From positions 1 to 60,752 of the forward strand of contig NZ_JABUYL010000021.1 in the NCBI RefSeq assembly GCF_014897315.1: a stretch of 60,752 bases of DNA, in the 5' to 3' direction. The stretch is from Proteus sp. FME41 (GTDB lineage Bacteria > Pseudomonadota > Gammaproteobacteria > Enterobacterales > Enterobacteriaceae). This document shows positions 1 through 8,896 of this stretch, piece by piece; positions within the stretch are counted from its first letter, which is position 1; each line of letters opens with the position of its first letter. The notes beneath the pieces are model-generated. The model was not told where the DNA came from. It was given only the letters and a program-made list of their open reading frames with translations, and searched no databases. Made by a program: the position numbers and the translations under genes.

Positions 1-55
1 GAACCTGGGAATGCCAGGATCAAAACCTGGTGCCTTACCGCTTGGCGATATCCCA
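1..55 (-). tRNA. tRNA-Gln (UUG), 3' part cut by window edge
   Basis: Read on the minus strand, this begins TGGGATATCGCC and carries the glutamine-type D arm and an anticodon loop TTTTGAT, giving anticodon UUG. The T arm and acceptor 3' end lie outside the window. It follows tRNA-Leu and tRNA-Met on the same strand, the same order as the E. coli metT-leuW-glnU cluster. Confidence 0.93.
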
Positions 56-82
56 ACTGATAAATACTTGACGAGGTTAAAA

Positions 83-167
83 TGGTGCGGGAGGCGAGAC
101 TTGAACTCGCACACCTTGCGGCGCCAGAACCTAAATCTGGTGCGTCTACCAATTTCGCCACTCCCGC
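83..167 (-). tRNA. leuW: tRNA-Leu (UAG)
   Basis: The 85-nt cloverleaf starts GCGGGAGTGGCG on the minus strand, has a long variable arm as expected for a class II tRNA, anticodon loop TTTAGGT (UAG) and an encoded CCA end. It sits between tRNA-Met and tRNA-Gln, like leuW in E. coli. Confidence 0.97.
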
Positions 168-175
168 AAAAAAGA

Positions 176-252
176 TGGTGGCTATGACGGGATTCGAACC
201 TGTGACCCCAACATTATGAGTGTTGTGCTCTAACCAGCTGAGCTACATAGCC
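176..252 (-). tRNA. metT: tRNA-Met (CAU), elongator type
   Basis: A 77-nt tRNA on the minus strand begins GGCTATGTAGCTC, has anticodon loop CTCATAA (CAU) and an encoded CCA. The 5' end is a normal paired G, unlike the mismatched end of initiator tRNA, so it is the elongator. It is the first gene of the leftward tRNA operon. Confidence 0.96.
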
Positions 253-291
253 ATCTTTTTTTGCATAACCTTCGTCGGCGTTGCGGGGCGC

Positions 292-320
292 ATTATGCGT
301 ATTACAGACAAATCCGTCAA
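292..320 (-). promoter_or_regulatory. Sigma-70 promoter of the tRNA operon
   Basis: On the minus strand there is a -35 box TTGACG (320-315), a 17-nt spacer and a -10 box CATAAT (297-292), followed by the GC-rich discriminator GCGCCCC. GC-rich discriminators are typical of stable-RNA promoters under stringent control. Transcription would start near 285, about 33 nt before tRNA-Met. Confidence 0.8.
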
Positions 321-584
321 CTGCTTTTTGCATTAATTTTCGAGAAACGTGTCCGTTTGCTCGATGGTTAATCATTTTGTCGAAAAAAGATCCAAAAAAC
401 AACCTTATTGATAAAAAATATCCCTAAAAATAAGGGAGCACAAAGAGTGAATAAAAAGAAAAAACAAAGCAATAAGAAGAAAGTCTTGGGGGGTAATGAA
501 GTCAAGATGTGGGGTAAAAAAGGTATAAAAAAAGAAATGAAGTGATAAAGTCACACAACATTTCTCTTTTATAAGAACTTACTG

Positions 585-636
585 ATTGAATTTTAGGATT
601 ATTTAGCGCTAAAAAGCCTAAAACTCTCTATTCAAT
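585..636. repeat. Nested inverted repeat 3' of nagC
   Basis: Three nested inverted pairs share one axis: ATTGAAT/ATTCAAT outside, TTTTAGG/CCTAAAA in the middle and the palindrome TTTAGCGCTAAA at the core (602-613). It lies 29 nt past the nagC stop and could fold in the transcript as a 3' end structure. No T-run follows on the nagC strand, so it is not a standard intrinsic terminator. Nothing else was seen in 321-664 except purine-rich, low-complexity DNA. Confidence 0.5.
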
Positions 637-664
637 TGAATAAGTATAATTTATCAGCAAAAAA

Positions 665-1891
665 CTACTTTTCTAATAGCTGCTGAAGCAGTTCTCCATT
701 AAGCATTGCACGTTTAGTCAGAGCAAAGGCTCCGATAGCAGAACGGTGATCAAGCTCTGAGGTAACAACAGGAAGCTCTTCTCTAAATTCTTTCAATACT
801 TGTGTATTAATACAACTTTGGATAGATGGAAATAGGATTTCAGCAGCTTCAGTTAATTCACCAGCTAGGACGACTTTTTGTGGGTTAAAAAGGTTAATTG
901 CAATCGCAATAGCTTTACCTAAATGTAAACCCACTTGTTTGATCGTTTCGACCGCTAGGGGATCATTTTTTACAGCAGCACGACAAATATCTTGAATTTG
1001 ACATTGTGTCAGTGATAAATGCTGACTTGGATAGCCTTGCTCTAATTGATAGCGCACTTTAGCTTCAATCGCGGTGTTTGATGCAATCGTTTCTAAGCAA
1101 CCAAAATTACCACAGTGGCAGCGTTCACCAAGAGGGTCTATCTGAATGTGACCAATTTCGCCTAAGTTACCGCGTTGATTGAGAAGTATTTTATTATTAA
1201 TAATAACACCAGCACCAGCACCACGGTGAATTCGGACTAACAGTGAATCTTCACAATCTCTTGTGGCGCCAAAGTAGTTCTCAGCTAATGCCAAGCTTCG
1301 AATATCATGACCCGCATAGCAAGGCAGACTAAAACGTTTTTCTAAGCTACTCACTAAAGCCCAGTTATCCACATTCATATGAGGCATATAGCGCACAATG
1401 CCTTTATTGGGATCAACAAGACCGGGTAAGATCACGGAAATTGAAATAAGTTCACGAATACGACGTTGATTTTGCTTAATAAAATCATCAATAGCATTGA
1501 TCAGTAGGGCTTCAACTTCATGTTGTGTGCTTTGCTCAATAGGGTAGTGCTGCTCAATAATTGCTTTACCACTCAGATCGTAAAGGGCAACTGTGGCATC
1601 GTTACGCCCCAGTCGCACACTGACCGTATTAAAATGGCGGTGTTCAACAATAATAGAAATAGCACGGCGTCCACCGGTTGAGGCTTGTTGATCGACCTCT
1701 TTAATTAAGCCGCGTTCAAGTAGCTGGCGAGTAATTTTAGTCACACTGGCTGGCGCTAGTTGGCTTTGTTCGGCTATTTGGATACGGGAAATTGGCCCGT
1801 GTTGATCAATCAGTCGATACACAATCGCACTGTTAAGTTGTTTAACAAGATCGATATTGCCAATTTGCGTTTCAGTGTTGTTATGACTCAT
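665..1891 (-). CDS. nagC: NagC, ROK-family repressor of N-acetylglucosamine genes
   Basis: 408-aa transcription factor that represses nag and chitin-uptake genes and releases DNA on binding GlcNAc-6-phosphate. The N-terminal winged helix-turn-helix (roughly residues 25-80, with ISRIQIAEQSQLAPASVTKI) is nearly identical to E. coli NagC. The ROK sugar-binding part carries the zinc motif CHCGNFGCLE. The ATG at 1891 is chosen because GGGTG lies 9 nt upstream and the family N-terminus starts just before the QIGN motif; an in-frame ATG four codons earlier lacks a spaced ribosome site. It is the third gene of nagBAC, 15 nt after nagA. No nagD (umpH) follows, unlike E. coli: the next genes are tRNAs. 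Confidence 0.97.
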   Translation of the reverse strand: MSHNNTETQIGNIDLVKQLNSAIVYRLIDQHGPISRIQIAEQSQLAPASVTKITRQLLERGLIKEVDQQASTGGRRAISIIVEHRHFNTVSVRLGRNDATVALYDLSGKAIIEQHYPIEQSTQHEVEALLINAIDDFIKQNQRRIRELISISVILPGLVDPNKGIVRYMPHMNVDNWALVSSLEKRFSLPCYAGHDIRSLALAENYFGATRDCEDSLLVRIHRGAGAGVIINNKILLNQRGNLGEIGHIQIDPLGERCHCGNFGCLETIASNTAIEAKVRYQLEQGYPSQHLSLTQCQIQDICRAAVKNDPLAVETIKQVGLHLGKAIAIAINLFNPQKVVLAGELTEAAEILFPSIQSCINTQVLKEFREELPVVTSELDHRSAIGAFALTKRAMLNGELLQQLLEK

Positions 1892-1906
1892 CAGCATATA
1901 CACCCA

Positions 1907-3070
1907 TTAGTTATCAGTTATTTCAATACCATTGACAAACGTTGTGCAAAGGTTGAAGTCCTTGTCAAAGGAAGCGAGATTAGCGATTTTTCCTACTTCA
2001 ATTGTCCCGAGTTCTTTTTCTACGCCAATGGCACGAGCTGGATACAGCGTTGCCATTCGTAATGTTTCATCTAATGGAATACCGACATGAATCACGCTAT
2101 TTTTAATTGCGCCAATCATGGTGAGTGATGATCCACTTAATGTGCCATCAGCATCAACACATAATCCATTACGATAATATATGGTTTTTCCTGCAAAAAC
2201 GAAGCTATCCATCTCATTTTTATTAGGATCAAGCCCTGCAGGGGCGGTTGCGTCTGTGACTAACAGTAATTTTTCACCTTTCAAACGCTTACTATTACGA
2301 ATATTTGCCCATGAAACATGCATGCCGTCGGCAATGATACCTGCATAAACCTCAGGTGTATCATAAATAGCTCCCACTAACCCTGGACCTCTTCCTGTAA
2401 TATAAGGCATCGCGTTATAAAGGTGCGTTGATAATGAAATACCATTACGGAAACCTTTACGCGCTTCTTCATACGTTGAGTTGGAATGACCCGCTGAAAC
2501 AATGATACCTGCTTTGATTAATTGACGAACATACTTTTCATCAACCATTTCTGGTGCAAGGGTGATTTTTGCGATGACATCGGCGTTATCGCACAAATAG
2601 CTAATCATCTGAGCACTTGGCTGACGAATAAATTGCGGATCATGAGTCCCTTTTTTAATCACATTGATATAAGGGCCTTCTAAATGTAATCCCAGCACTT
2701 TATTTTTATGTTTTTTCATATAGGCACGTGTTGCTTCAATGCCTGTTTTCATCAATTCATCAGAACAGGTAATTAACGTAGGTAAATAGCTGGTACAGCC
2801 TAAATGCTCATTGGCTTTTTGCATAATTTCTAGCGTTTCAACGGTAACATTTTCAGGTGTATCATTAAATTGTACGCCACCACAGCCATTCACTTGCAAA
2901 TCGATAAAACCAGGAGAAATAATTGCCCCTTTCATATCACGAACTGTAATCTCTTTTGGCAGTTGATCCTGTGGGCAAACCTGCTCAATACGGGAGCCGT
3001 TAATAATAATGGCGTGATTTTCTAAACGGTCGTAACCTGTATAAATAACAGCATTTGTTAAGGCAAACAT
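1907..3070 (-). CDS. nagA: N-acetylglucosamine-6-phosphate deacetylase
   Basis: 387-aa cytoplasmic amidohydrolase that converts GlcNAc-6-P to GlcN-6-P and acetate, the first committed step of GlcNAc use. Metal and substrate motifs of the family are present: [22 protein letters not shown] and VTDATAP. Length matches the E. coli enzyme (382 aa) with a few added residues near [16 protein letters not shown]. It lies between nagB (124 nt upstream) and nagC (15 nt downstream) and is expected to be co-transcribed and repressed by NagC. Confidence 0.97.
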   Translation of the reverse strand: MFALTNAVIYTGYDRLENHAIIINGSRIEQVCPQDQLPKEITVRDMKGAIISPGFIDLQVNGCGGVQFNDTPENVTVETLEIMQKANEHLGCTSYLPTLITCSDELMKTGIEATRAYMKKHKNKVLGLHLEGPYINVIKKGTHDPQFIRQPSAQMISYLCDNADVIAKITLAPEMVDEKYVRQLIKAGIIVSAGHSNSTYEEARKGFRNGISLSTHLYNAMPYITGRGPGLVGAIYDTPEVYAGIIADGMHVSWANIRNSKRLKGEKLLLVTDATAPAGLDPNKNEMDSFVFAGKTIYYRNGLCVDADGTLSGSSLTMIGAIKNSVIHVGIPLDETLRMATLYPARAIGVEKELGTIEVGKIANLASFDKDFNLCTTFVNGIEITDN

Positions 3071-3194
3071 ACCTTTGTCTCCTGATAAGGGAAGTCAATC
3101 TAAAAAGCCGATATCAGCCAGTAAATTCTGGCTGATAAGTAAGAGAGCTTAGCCTTTTCCACTACTTAATCAGTAGGTACTTATTTTACTAAAC

Positions 3195-4001
3195 TTAGTC
3201 TTGGTATTTCTGACACTCTTGCGCTTCGATCTGTTGGAAATAACGCAATGTTTTTACGCGTAATTCCATTGTGGCAGGATCATCACACACTAAAATCGCT
3301 TTAGGGTGAAGCTGAACACAGGAAATCGTCCATAAATGGTTAACAGCGCCTTCTGTGGCTGCATGTACTGCTTGCGCTTTATTAACACCTGTTGCCAAAA
3401 TCATTAATTCTTCAGCATCCAATAATGTGCCAACACCAACAGTCAGTGCGTATTTAGGAACATGATTAACATTATTGTCGAAGAAACGTGAGTTGGCTAA
3501 GCGAGTGTCTTCAGTCAGTGTTTTCATACGAGTACGTGAAGAAAGCGATGATGCTGGCTCATTAAATGCAATGTGACCATCATTACCGACACCACCCATA
3601 AACAGATTGATTTTGCCATAAGACTTTATTTTAGCCTCATAACGTGCACATTCTGTATCAGGATCTTCTGCATTACCGTTTAATAAATTGATATTTTCAT
3701 CTTTAATATCAATATGGCTAAAGAAGTTTTCATACATAAAAGTACGATAACTTTGTGAATGATCTGATGGAATACCAACATATTCATCCATATTGAACGT
3801 AACAACATGTTGAAAGCTAACTTTTCCTGCACGATGTAATTCAATTAATTCTTTATATGTCGCCAATGGCGTGCCACCAGTCGGTAAACCAAGTACGAAA
3901 GGACGATCTGATGTTGGATTAAATGCGTTGATTTTTTCAACGATATAATTTGCAGACCATTTACCAACTTGTTTTGCCGTGGATAGGGGGATTAACCTCA
4001 T
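3195..4001 (-). CDS. nagB: Glucosamine-6-phosphate deaminase
   Basis: 268-aa enzyme that converts GlcN-6-P to fructose-6-P and ammonia, linking amino sugars to glycolysis. Conserved signatures are [18 protein letters not shown] (catalytic Asp) and [14 protein letters not shown] (catalytic His). The start MRLIPLST is chosen because it matches the family N-terminus and GAGG sits 5 nt upstream; the frame stays open for eight more codons upstream. It is the first gene of nagBAC and is divergent from nagE. Confidence 0.97.
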   Translation of the reverse strand: MRLIPLSTAKQVGKWSANYIVEKINAFNPTSDRPFVLGLPTGGTPLATYKELIELHRAGKVSFQHVVTFNMDEYVGIPSDHSQSYRTFMYENFFSHIDIKDENINLLNGNAEDPDTECARYEAKIKSYGKINLFMGGVGNDGHIAFNEPASSLSSRTRMKTLTEDTRLANSRFFDNNVNHVPKYALTVGVGTLLDAEELMILATGVNKAQAVHAATEGAVNHLWTISCVQLHPKAILVCDDPATMELRVKTLRYFQQIEAQECQKYQD

Positions 4002-4355
4002 AGTAACCTCATAGAAAAAAGACAAATCTGATAATTCAAGAACGTGTTATTTCAATGTGTGATTATCAGTGGCTCATCTATAACACGAATTTCTTTTCAT
4101 TTTTAGTCGATGACCCAAATGTCCCGCCAAAAGATATTTTTAATCATAAAATAAGCTTTCGGACTTAGCCAGCATTTCAGCTAAAAAATATACTATATTG
4201 GTGACCTCAGTCACAAATTATGACTAATTAATTTGCGATACGAAATAATTTTTTTAGACTGAAAATGGAATTAAATAATTAGCTCATCAATTTTATTATA
4301 AAATATGAATGAGTATGAATAAGATCCCGAATAGGGACTATCCAAGGGGGAGTTT
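4002..4355. promoter_or_regulatory. Divergent nagB / nagE control region
   Basis: 354 nt with no gene. It holds a CRP-type site (4200-4215), an AT-rich imperfect inverted repeat around 4227-4250 (TAATTT - GCGATACG - AAATAA) that resembles a NagC operator, and a TTATTTCA half-site at 4047-4054 in the nagB leader. A perfect pair CTGATAAT / ATTATCAG (4028-4069) flanks that half-site. In E. coli, NagC bound at nagB and nagE forms a repression loop and CRP activates. The same arrangement here is inferred from position, not shown. Confidence 0.6.
4200..4215. promoter_or_regulatory. CRP-cAMP binding site candidate
   Basis: GGTGA-N6-TCACA matches nine of ten positions of the CRP half-sites TGTGA-N6-TCACA. 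It lies in the divergent nagB/nagE region, where CRP activation is established for E. coli. Confidence 0.75.
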
Positions 4356-6398
4356 GTGAATATTTTAAGTTATCTGCAGAAGATAGGGCGGGCGCTGATG
4401 GTGCCTGTTGCTACATTACCTGCAGCAGCAATTCTGATGGGGATTGGCTACTGGATTGACCCAGTAGGCTGGGGTAGCGATAACGCGCTTGCTGCCTTAC
4501 TTATCAAATCTGGTGCTGCTATCATCGAAAACATGTCAGTCTTGTTTGCCATCGGTGTTGCCTATGGTATGTCAAGAGATAAAGACGGTGCTGCCGCATT
4601 AACGGGTTTTGTGAGTTTCTTGGTTGTCACAACACTTTGTTCACCTGCGGCAGTTTCCATGATCAAAGGTATCCCATTAGAACAAGTACCTGCCGCATTT
4701 GGTAAAATAGAAAACCAATTTGTGGGGATTTTAGTGGGGGTACTTTCCGCTGAACTTTACAACCGCTTTAGCCAAGTAGAATTACCTCTCGCTCTCTCTT
4801 TCTTTAGTGGCCGACGTTTAGTCCCTATTTTAGCGTCATTCCTCATGATCATCGTCGCCTTTATTTTGATGTATATCTGGCCAGTGATTTATGGCGGATT
4901 AGTCAGTTTTGGTGAAAGCATTAAAGATATGGGGGCATTAGGTGCGGGTATTTATGCATTCTTTAACCGTCTATTAATTCCTGTTGGTCTACACCACGCA
5001 TTAAACTCTGTATTCTGGTTTGACGTTGCAGGTATTAACGACATTCCTAACTTCCTTGCGGGTCAGCAAGCTATCGATTCTGGTTTAGCTACAGTAGGAG
5101 TAACGGGTCGTTACCAAGCGGGTTTCTTCCCCGTTATGATGTTTGGTTTACCGGGTGCAGCCCTTGCAATTTACCACTGTGCGCGCAAAGAGCATAAAGC
5201 CAAAGTTGCTGGTATCATGATGGCGGGTGCGTTTGCTGCATTTTTCACTGGTATCACTGAACCGCTTGAATTCTCCTTTATGTTCGTTGCCCCTGTACTT
5301 TATGTTATTCATGCCTTCTTAATGGCGATTTCGGTGTATATCGCCGCAAGTATGGAGTGGATTTCAGGGTTTGGCTTTAGTGCGGGCTTGGTGGATATGT
5401 TCTTATCATCACGTAACCCGCTGGCTGTGCATTGGTACATGCTGATTGTTCAAGGTATTGTTTTCTTCTTTATTTACTACGGTATTTTCCGTTTCACTAT
5501 CACTAAATTCAACCTGAAAACACCAGGCCGTGAAGATGAAGTGACCGGTGATGAAACCGCAGATGGTTATGATGAAGATATAAAAACAGCACCTACCAAT
5601 AGCAAAGAAGGTATTCAACAAGAAGCACGTCAATACATCGCGGCTATCGGTGGTTCTGATAACTTAACGGGTATCGATGCGTGTATTACTCGTTTACGCC
5701 TTAATGTGAAAGATTCTTCTGTGGTTAATGATGCTTACGCTAAACGCTTAGGGGCATCAGGTGTTATTCGCTTAAACAAACAAAGTGTTCAGGTTATTGT
5801 GGGTACGCGCGCTGAATTAGTGGCTAATGCAATGCGTGATGTATTAACGCAAGGCCCTGTTGCTGCTTATGAAGGGGCTTCTGCCACAACAGTATCTACT
5901 GAAAAAACACCAGTAAAACAAGCTAATACAAATGCAAAAGTATTACTTGAGATGATGGCGCCTTTTGATGGTGAAGTCGTGGCATTGAAAGATGTACCTG
6001 ATGAAGCGTTTTCCAGTGGTGTTGTAGGCGATGGTCTTGCAATTAAACCAACCTCTAATATTGTGATGGCACCTGCAACCGGTACGGTTGTTAAGATTTT
6101 TGATACTAACCATGCTTTTTGTATCGAAACCGATAATGGTGTTGAAATCATCGTGCATATGGGGATTGATACCGTTGCATTAGGGGGCAAAGGCTTTAAG
6201 CGTTTAGTTGAAGAAGGTGCAGACGTTAAACTCGGTCAGCCTATTTTAGAAATGGATCTTGATTATCTGAATGCTAATGCTAAATCGATGATAAGCCCTG
6301 TAATTGTCAGCAATATTGATGATTTTGATAAAATTGCTGAACAAATCACTGGCGAGGTGGTTGGAAATAAAACCGTTATCTACAAAGTATTAAAATAA
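4356..6398 (+). CDS. nagE: PTS N-acetylglucosamine transporter, EIICBA
   Basis: 680-aa permease that imports and phosphorylates GlcNAc. Domain order is EIIC (about ten membrane segments, residues 1-380), EIIB with its phosphorylated cysteine at Cys443 (DACITRLR), a linker, and EIIA with the phosphorylated histidine His601 (VHMGIDTVAL). All three are complete, so phosphate can pass from HPr to EIIA to EIIB to sugar. It is about 30 residues longer than E. coli NagE, mostly in the EIIC loops. The start is GTG at 4356, preceded by AAGGGGGAG. It is monocistronic and divergent from nagBAC. Confidence 0.95.
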   Translation: MNILSYLQKIGRALMVPVATLPAAAILMGIGYWIDPVGWGSDNALAALLIKSGAAIIENMSVLFAIGVAYGMSRDKDGAAALTGFVSFLVVTTLCSPAAVSMIKGIPLEQVPAAFGKIENQFVGILVGVLSAELYNRFSQVELPLALSFFSGRRLVPILASFLMIIVAFILMYIWPVIYGGLVSFGESIKDMGALGAGIYAFFNRLLIPVGLHHALNSVFWFDVAGINDIPNFLAGQQAIDSGLATVGVTGRYQAGFFPVMMFGLPGAALAIYHCARKEHKAKVAGIMMAGAFAAFFTGITEPLEFSFMFVAPVLYVIHAFLMAISVYIAASMEWISGFGFSAGLVDMFLSSRNPLAVHWYMLIVQGIVFFFIYYGIFRFTITKFNLKTPGREDEVTGDETADGYDEDIKTAPTNSKEGIQQEARQYIAAIGGSDNLTGIDACITRLRLNVKDSSVVNDAYAKRLGASGVIRLNKQSVQVIVGTRAELVANAMRDVLTQGPVAAYEGASATTVSTEKTPVKQANTNAKVLLEMMAPFDGEVVALKDVPDEAFSSGVVGDGLAIKPTSNIVMAPATGTVVKIFDTNHAFCIETDNGVEIIVHMGIDTVALGGKGFKRLVEEGADVKLGQPILEMDLDYLNANAKSMISPVIVSNIDDFDKIAEQITGEVVGNKTVIYKVLK

Positions 6399-6452
6399 AT
6401 TCTATGCAGATATTTAATCCTCTATAAAGAGATGGTTAAATAAGACGATAAA

Positions 6453-6484
6453 ACGGGGAGTCTTTCAAACTTCCCGTTTTTTTA
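6453..6484 (+). terminator. Intrinsic terminator of nagE
   Basis: Stem ACGGGGAG / CTTCCCGT with one G-U pair and a 9-nt loop, followed by seven T. It lies 54 nt after the nagE stop. Confidence 0.88.
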
Positions 6485-6589
6485 TCTCTATTTTGATAAA
6501 TATCTCAGGGGTGTATTTAGCTAAGGTATTTATGAAACCTGCTTATTGGATTATAGTGGGTTAATTATGCGTTTTGCTTTGAGGAAAAA

Positions 6590-8263
6590 ATGACCATGAA
6601 TGAGGCAGATGCCCGCCCAACGAACTTTATTCGTCAAATTATTGACGAAGATCTGGCTACAGGGAAACATGATAGCGTCCAAACGCGTTTCCCACCTGAA
6701 CCTAATGGCTATCTCCATATCGGCCATGCGAAATCAATTTGTCTGAATTTTGGTATTGCTAAAGATTATCAGGGTAAATGTAATTTACGTTTTGATGATA
6801 CCAATCCTGTAAAAGAGGATATGGAGTATATCAATTCAATTCAAAAAGATGTTCAGTGGTTAGGTTTCCAGTGGGAAGGTAGCGTTCATTACTCCTCTGA
6901 CTATTTTGACCAGCTTTATCAATATGCTATTGAGCTGATTAATAAAGGCTTAGCTTATGTTGACGAGCTGAGTGCGGAAGAAATTCGTGAATACCGTGGT
7001 ACATTAAAAGAGCCAGGTAAAAACAGCCCTTATCGCTCACGTAGCATAGAAGAGAACTTAGCACTATTTGAAAAAATGCGTGCGGGCGGTTTTGAAGAAG
7101 GTAAAGCGTGTTTACGTGCGAAAATCGATATGGCATCACCTTTTATCGTGATGCGTGATCCTGTTCTTTATCGTATTAAATTTGCAGAACATCACCAAAC
7201 AGGGAATAAGTGGTGCATTTACCCAATGTATGACTTTACCCATTGTATTTCTGATGCACTGGAAAATATCACGCATTCTTTATGCACATTAGAATTCCAA
7301 GATAACCGCCGTTTATATGATTGGGTGCTGGATAATATCACTATCCCTTGTCATCCTCGTCAATATGAGTTTTCGCGCCTTAATCTTGAATACACGATTA
7401 TGTCTAAGCGCAAGTTGAACCAACTTGTGACAGAAAATATTGTTAATGGTTGGGATGATCCACGTATGCCAACGATTTCTGGCTTACGTCGCCGTGGTTA
7501 TACCGCAGGTTCTATCCGTGAGTTCTGTTTACGTATTGGCGTAACCAAACAAGAAAACAATGTTGAAATGGCAGCACTGGAATCGTGTATTCGTGATGAT
7601 TTAAACGAAAATGCACCACGTGCAATGGCGGTGATTGATCCGGTTCGTTTAGTGATTGAAAATATGCCAGAAGGCGAAGAAATTTTAACGGCACCAAATC
7701 ACCCGAATAAACCAGAAATGGGTACGCGTGAAGTGCCATTTAGCCGTGAAATTTATATTGATCGCGCTGACTTTAAAGAAGAAGCTAATCGTCAATATAA
7801 ACGACTGGTATTGGGTAAAGAAGTTCGCTTGCGTAATGCTTATGTTATTAAAGCTGAGCGTGTTGAAAAAGATGAGCAAGGTGAAATAACAACTATTTAC
7901 TGTACTTATGACGCAGAGACGCTAAATAAAGATCCTGCTGATGGACGTAAAGTAAAAGGTGTTATCCACTGGGTAAGCATTTCACATGCTATCCCTGCTG
8001 AAATTCGTCTTTATGACCGTTTATTTAGCGTGCCAAACCCTGCGGCTGAAGATGATTTCTTATCAACAATTAACCCAGAATCATTAGTTATTCGTGAAGG
8101 TTTTGTTGAGCGTAGCTTAAAAGATGCGGCTATCGAAAAAGCGTATCAATTTGAGCGTGAAGGCTACTTCTGCGCTGATAAACTTTCAACAACGGATAAG
8201 TTAGTCTTTAATCGTACCGTGGGCTTACGTGACACTTGGGCAAAGATTTCTCAACAAGGTTAA
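6590..8263 (+). CDS. glnS: Glutaminyl-tRNA synthetase
   Basis: 557-aa class I aminoacyl-tRNA synthetase that charges tRNA-Gln. The HIGH signature is at residues 43-46 and the KMSKS-type signature appears as MSKRK near residue 270; the C-terminal beta-barrel anticodon-binding domains follow. Similarity to E. coli GlnS runs end to end. The first ATG (6590) has GAGG 5 nt upstream; the second ATG, two codons later, would be 11 nt away, so the first is preferred. A monocistronic unit between two terminators. Confidence 0.98.
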   Translation: MTMNEADARPTNFIRQIIDEDLATGKHDSVQTRFPPEPNGYLHIGHAKSICLNFGIAKDYQGKCNLRFDDTNPVKEDMEYINSIQKDVQWLGFQWEGSVHYSSDYFDQLYQYAIELINKGLAYVDELSAEEIREYRGTLKEPGKNSPYRSRSIEENLALFEKMRAGGFEEGKACLRAKIDMASPFIVMRDPVLYRIKFAEHHQTGNKWCIYPMYDFTHCISDALENITHSLCTLEFQDNRRLYDWVLDNITIPCHPRQYEFSRLNLEYTIMSKRKLNQLVTENIVNGWDDPRMPTISGLRRRGYTAGSIREFCLRIGVTKQENNVEMAALESCIRDDLNENAPRAMAVIDPVRLVIENMPEGEEILTAPNHPNKPEMGTREVPFSREIYIDRADFKEEANRQYKRLVLGKEVRLRNAYVIKAERVEKDEQGEITTIYCTYDAETLNKDPADGRKVKGVIHWVSISHAIPAEIRLYDRLFSVPNPAAEDDFLSTINPESLVIREGFVERSLKDAAIEKAYQFEREGYFCADKLSTTDKLVFNRTVGLRDTWAKISQQG

Positions 8264-8299
8264 TCTGACGTACTTTAAGTCACTTTAGTCACTTAATGA

Positions 8300-8337
8300 A
8301 AAAATGCTCGGTAATTATTTATCGAGCATTTTTTTTC
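8300..8337 (+). terminator. Intrinsic terminator of glnS
   Basis: AATGCTCG / CGAGCATT stem with a 12-nt loop, followed by eight T, 40 nt past the glnS stop. Confidence 0.9.
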
Positions 8338-8443
8338 TATTTTATTTTTAATGTTGTATTCTTTTTAATCACTTCATCTTCAATATTTATTGTTTTCAGT
8401 TAGATTAAGCTCGATTTTTTTATTTTAAACGATAAATTTTTAT

Positions 8444-8461
8444 TTATTTCATTTGAAATAA
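8444..8461. promoter_or_regulatory. Perfect palindrome, candidate NagC operator of chiP
   Basis: TTATTTCA-TT-TGAAATAA is a perfect 8-2-8 inverted repeat. The same TTATTTCA arm occurs in the nagB leader (4047-4054). In E. coli chiP is repressed by NagC, whose operators have TTATTT/AAATAA-like arms. The assignment rests on arm similarity and gene context. Confidence 0.55.
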
Positions 8462-8531
8462 TCAACTTGTTATCACTTTATTCTTCCATTTTTTCATGCC
8501 ATCACACTAAATAAAACTGTAGTAAGAAAAG

Positions 8532-8547
8532 TGTGATTTACGCCACA
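8532..8547. promoter_or_regulatory. CRP-cAMP binding site candidate upstream of chiP
   Basis: TGTGA-N6-CCACA matches nine of ten half-site positions. It is about 350 nt before the chiP start, so either the chiP leader is long or the promoter is distal. Confidence 0.6.
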
Positions 8548-8798
8548 TATTTTACATCGTTAAAAAAGATTATTTATAAGTACTACTTATTATTCCTTTC
8601 TATAGAAACGAAATTGAATATCGTTTTAAGATTGACTCATAAAATATAATATAATCAATTAATTATATTTGTTTTTCATGAGCGCTTATAAAAGTAAAAA
8701 AATGAAACGATCATTTAGTTATGTGCCCTTGGTCATATTTTGATAAAAATTCTTTTTTTTTGGTTGATAATTCGCGTCGCGAAAAATATGCTGTTCCT

Positions 8799-8869
8799 AA
8801 CCTAATTTAGGTTTTTTCCCCACTTGGGGTTTTATATTTGGAAATAGGCATTGTGCTTATTTCTTTTTT
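8799..8869 (+). promoter_or_regulatory. chiP leader: three consecutive hairpins, two with T-runs
   Basis: Hairpin 1 is the perfect palindrome AACCTAATTTAGGTT (8799-8813) running into six T. Hairpin 2 is CCCC-ACTT-GGGG (8818-8829) then TTTT. Hairpin 3 is GAAATAGGC / GCTTATTTC (8841-8863, one G-U pair, 5-nt loop) followed by TTTTTT. The third ends 27 nt before the chiP start codon, where a terminator would stop transcription just before the gene. Upstream, TTCGCG-T-CGCGAA (8771-8783) is a further perfect palindrome. The rest of 8338-8896 is AT-rich and without a gene. Confidence 0.5.
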
Positions 8870-8896
8870 AGTCAAAGTCGAAGAGGAAACAATGCT

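Noticed and set aside
214-402. 62-codon leftward frame over the tRNA-Met gene
   Set aside because: It covers a tRNA gene and its promoter, so translation is not credible.
1760-2062. Rightward 100-codon frame across the nagC/nagA junction
   Set aside because: Antisense to two clear genes, with no ribosome site and no recognisable protein.
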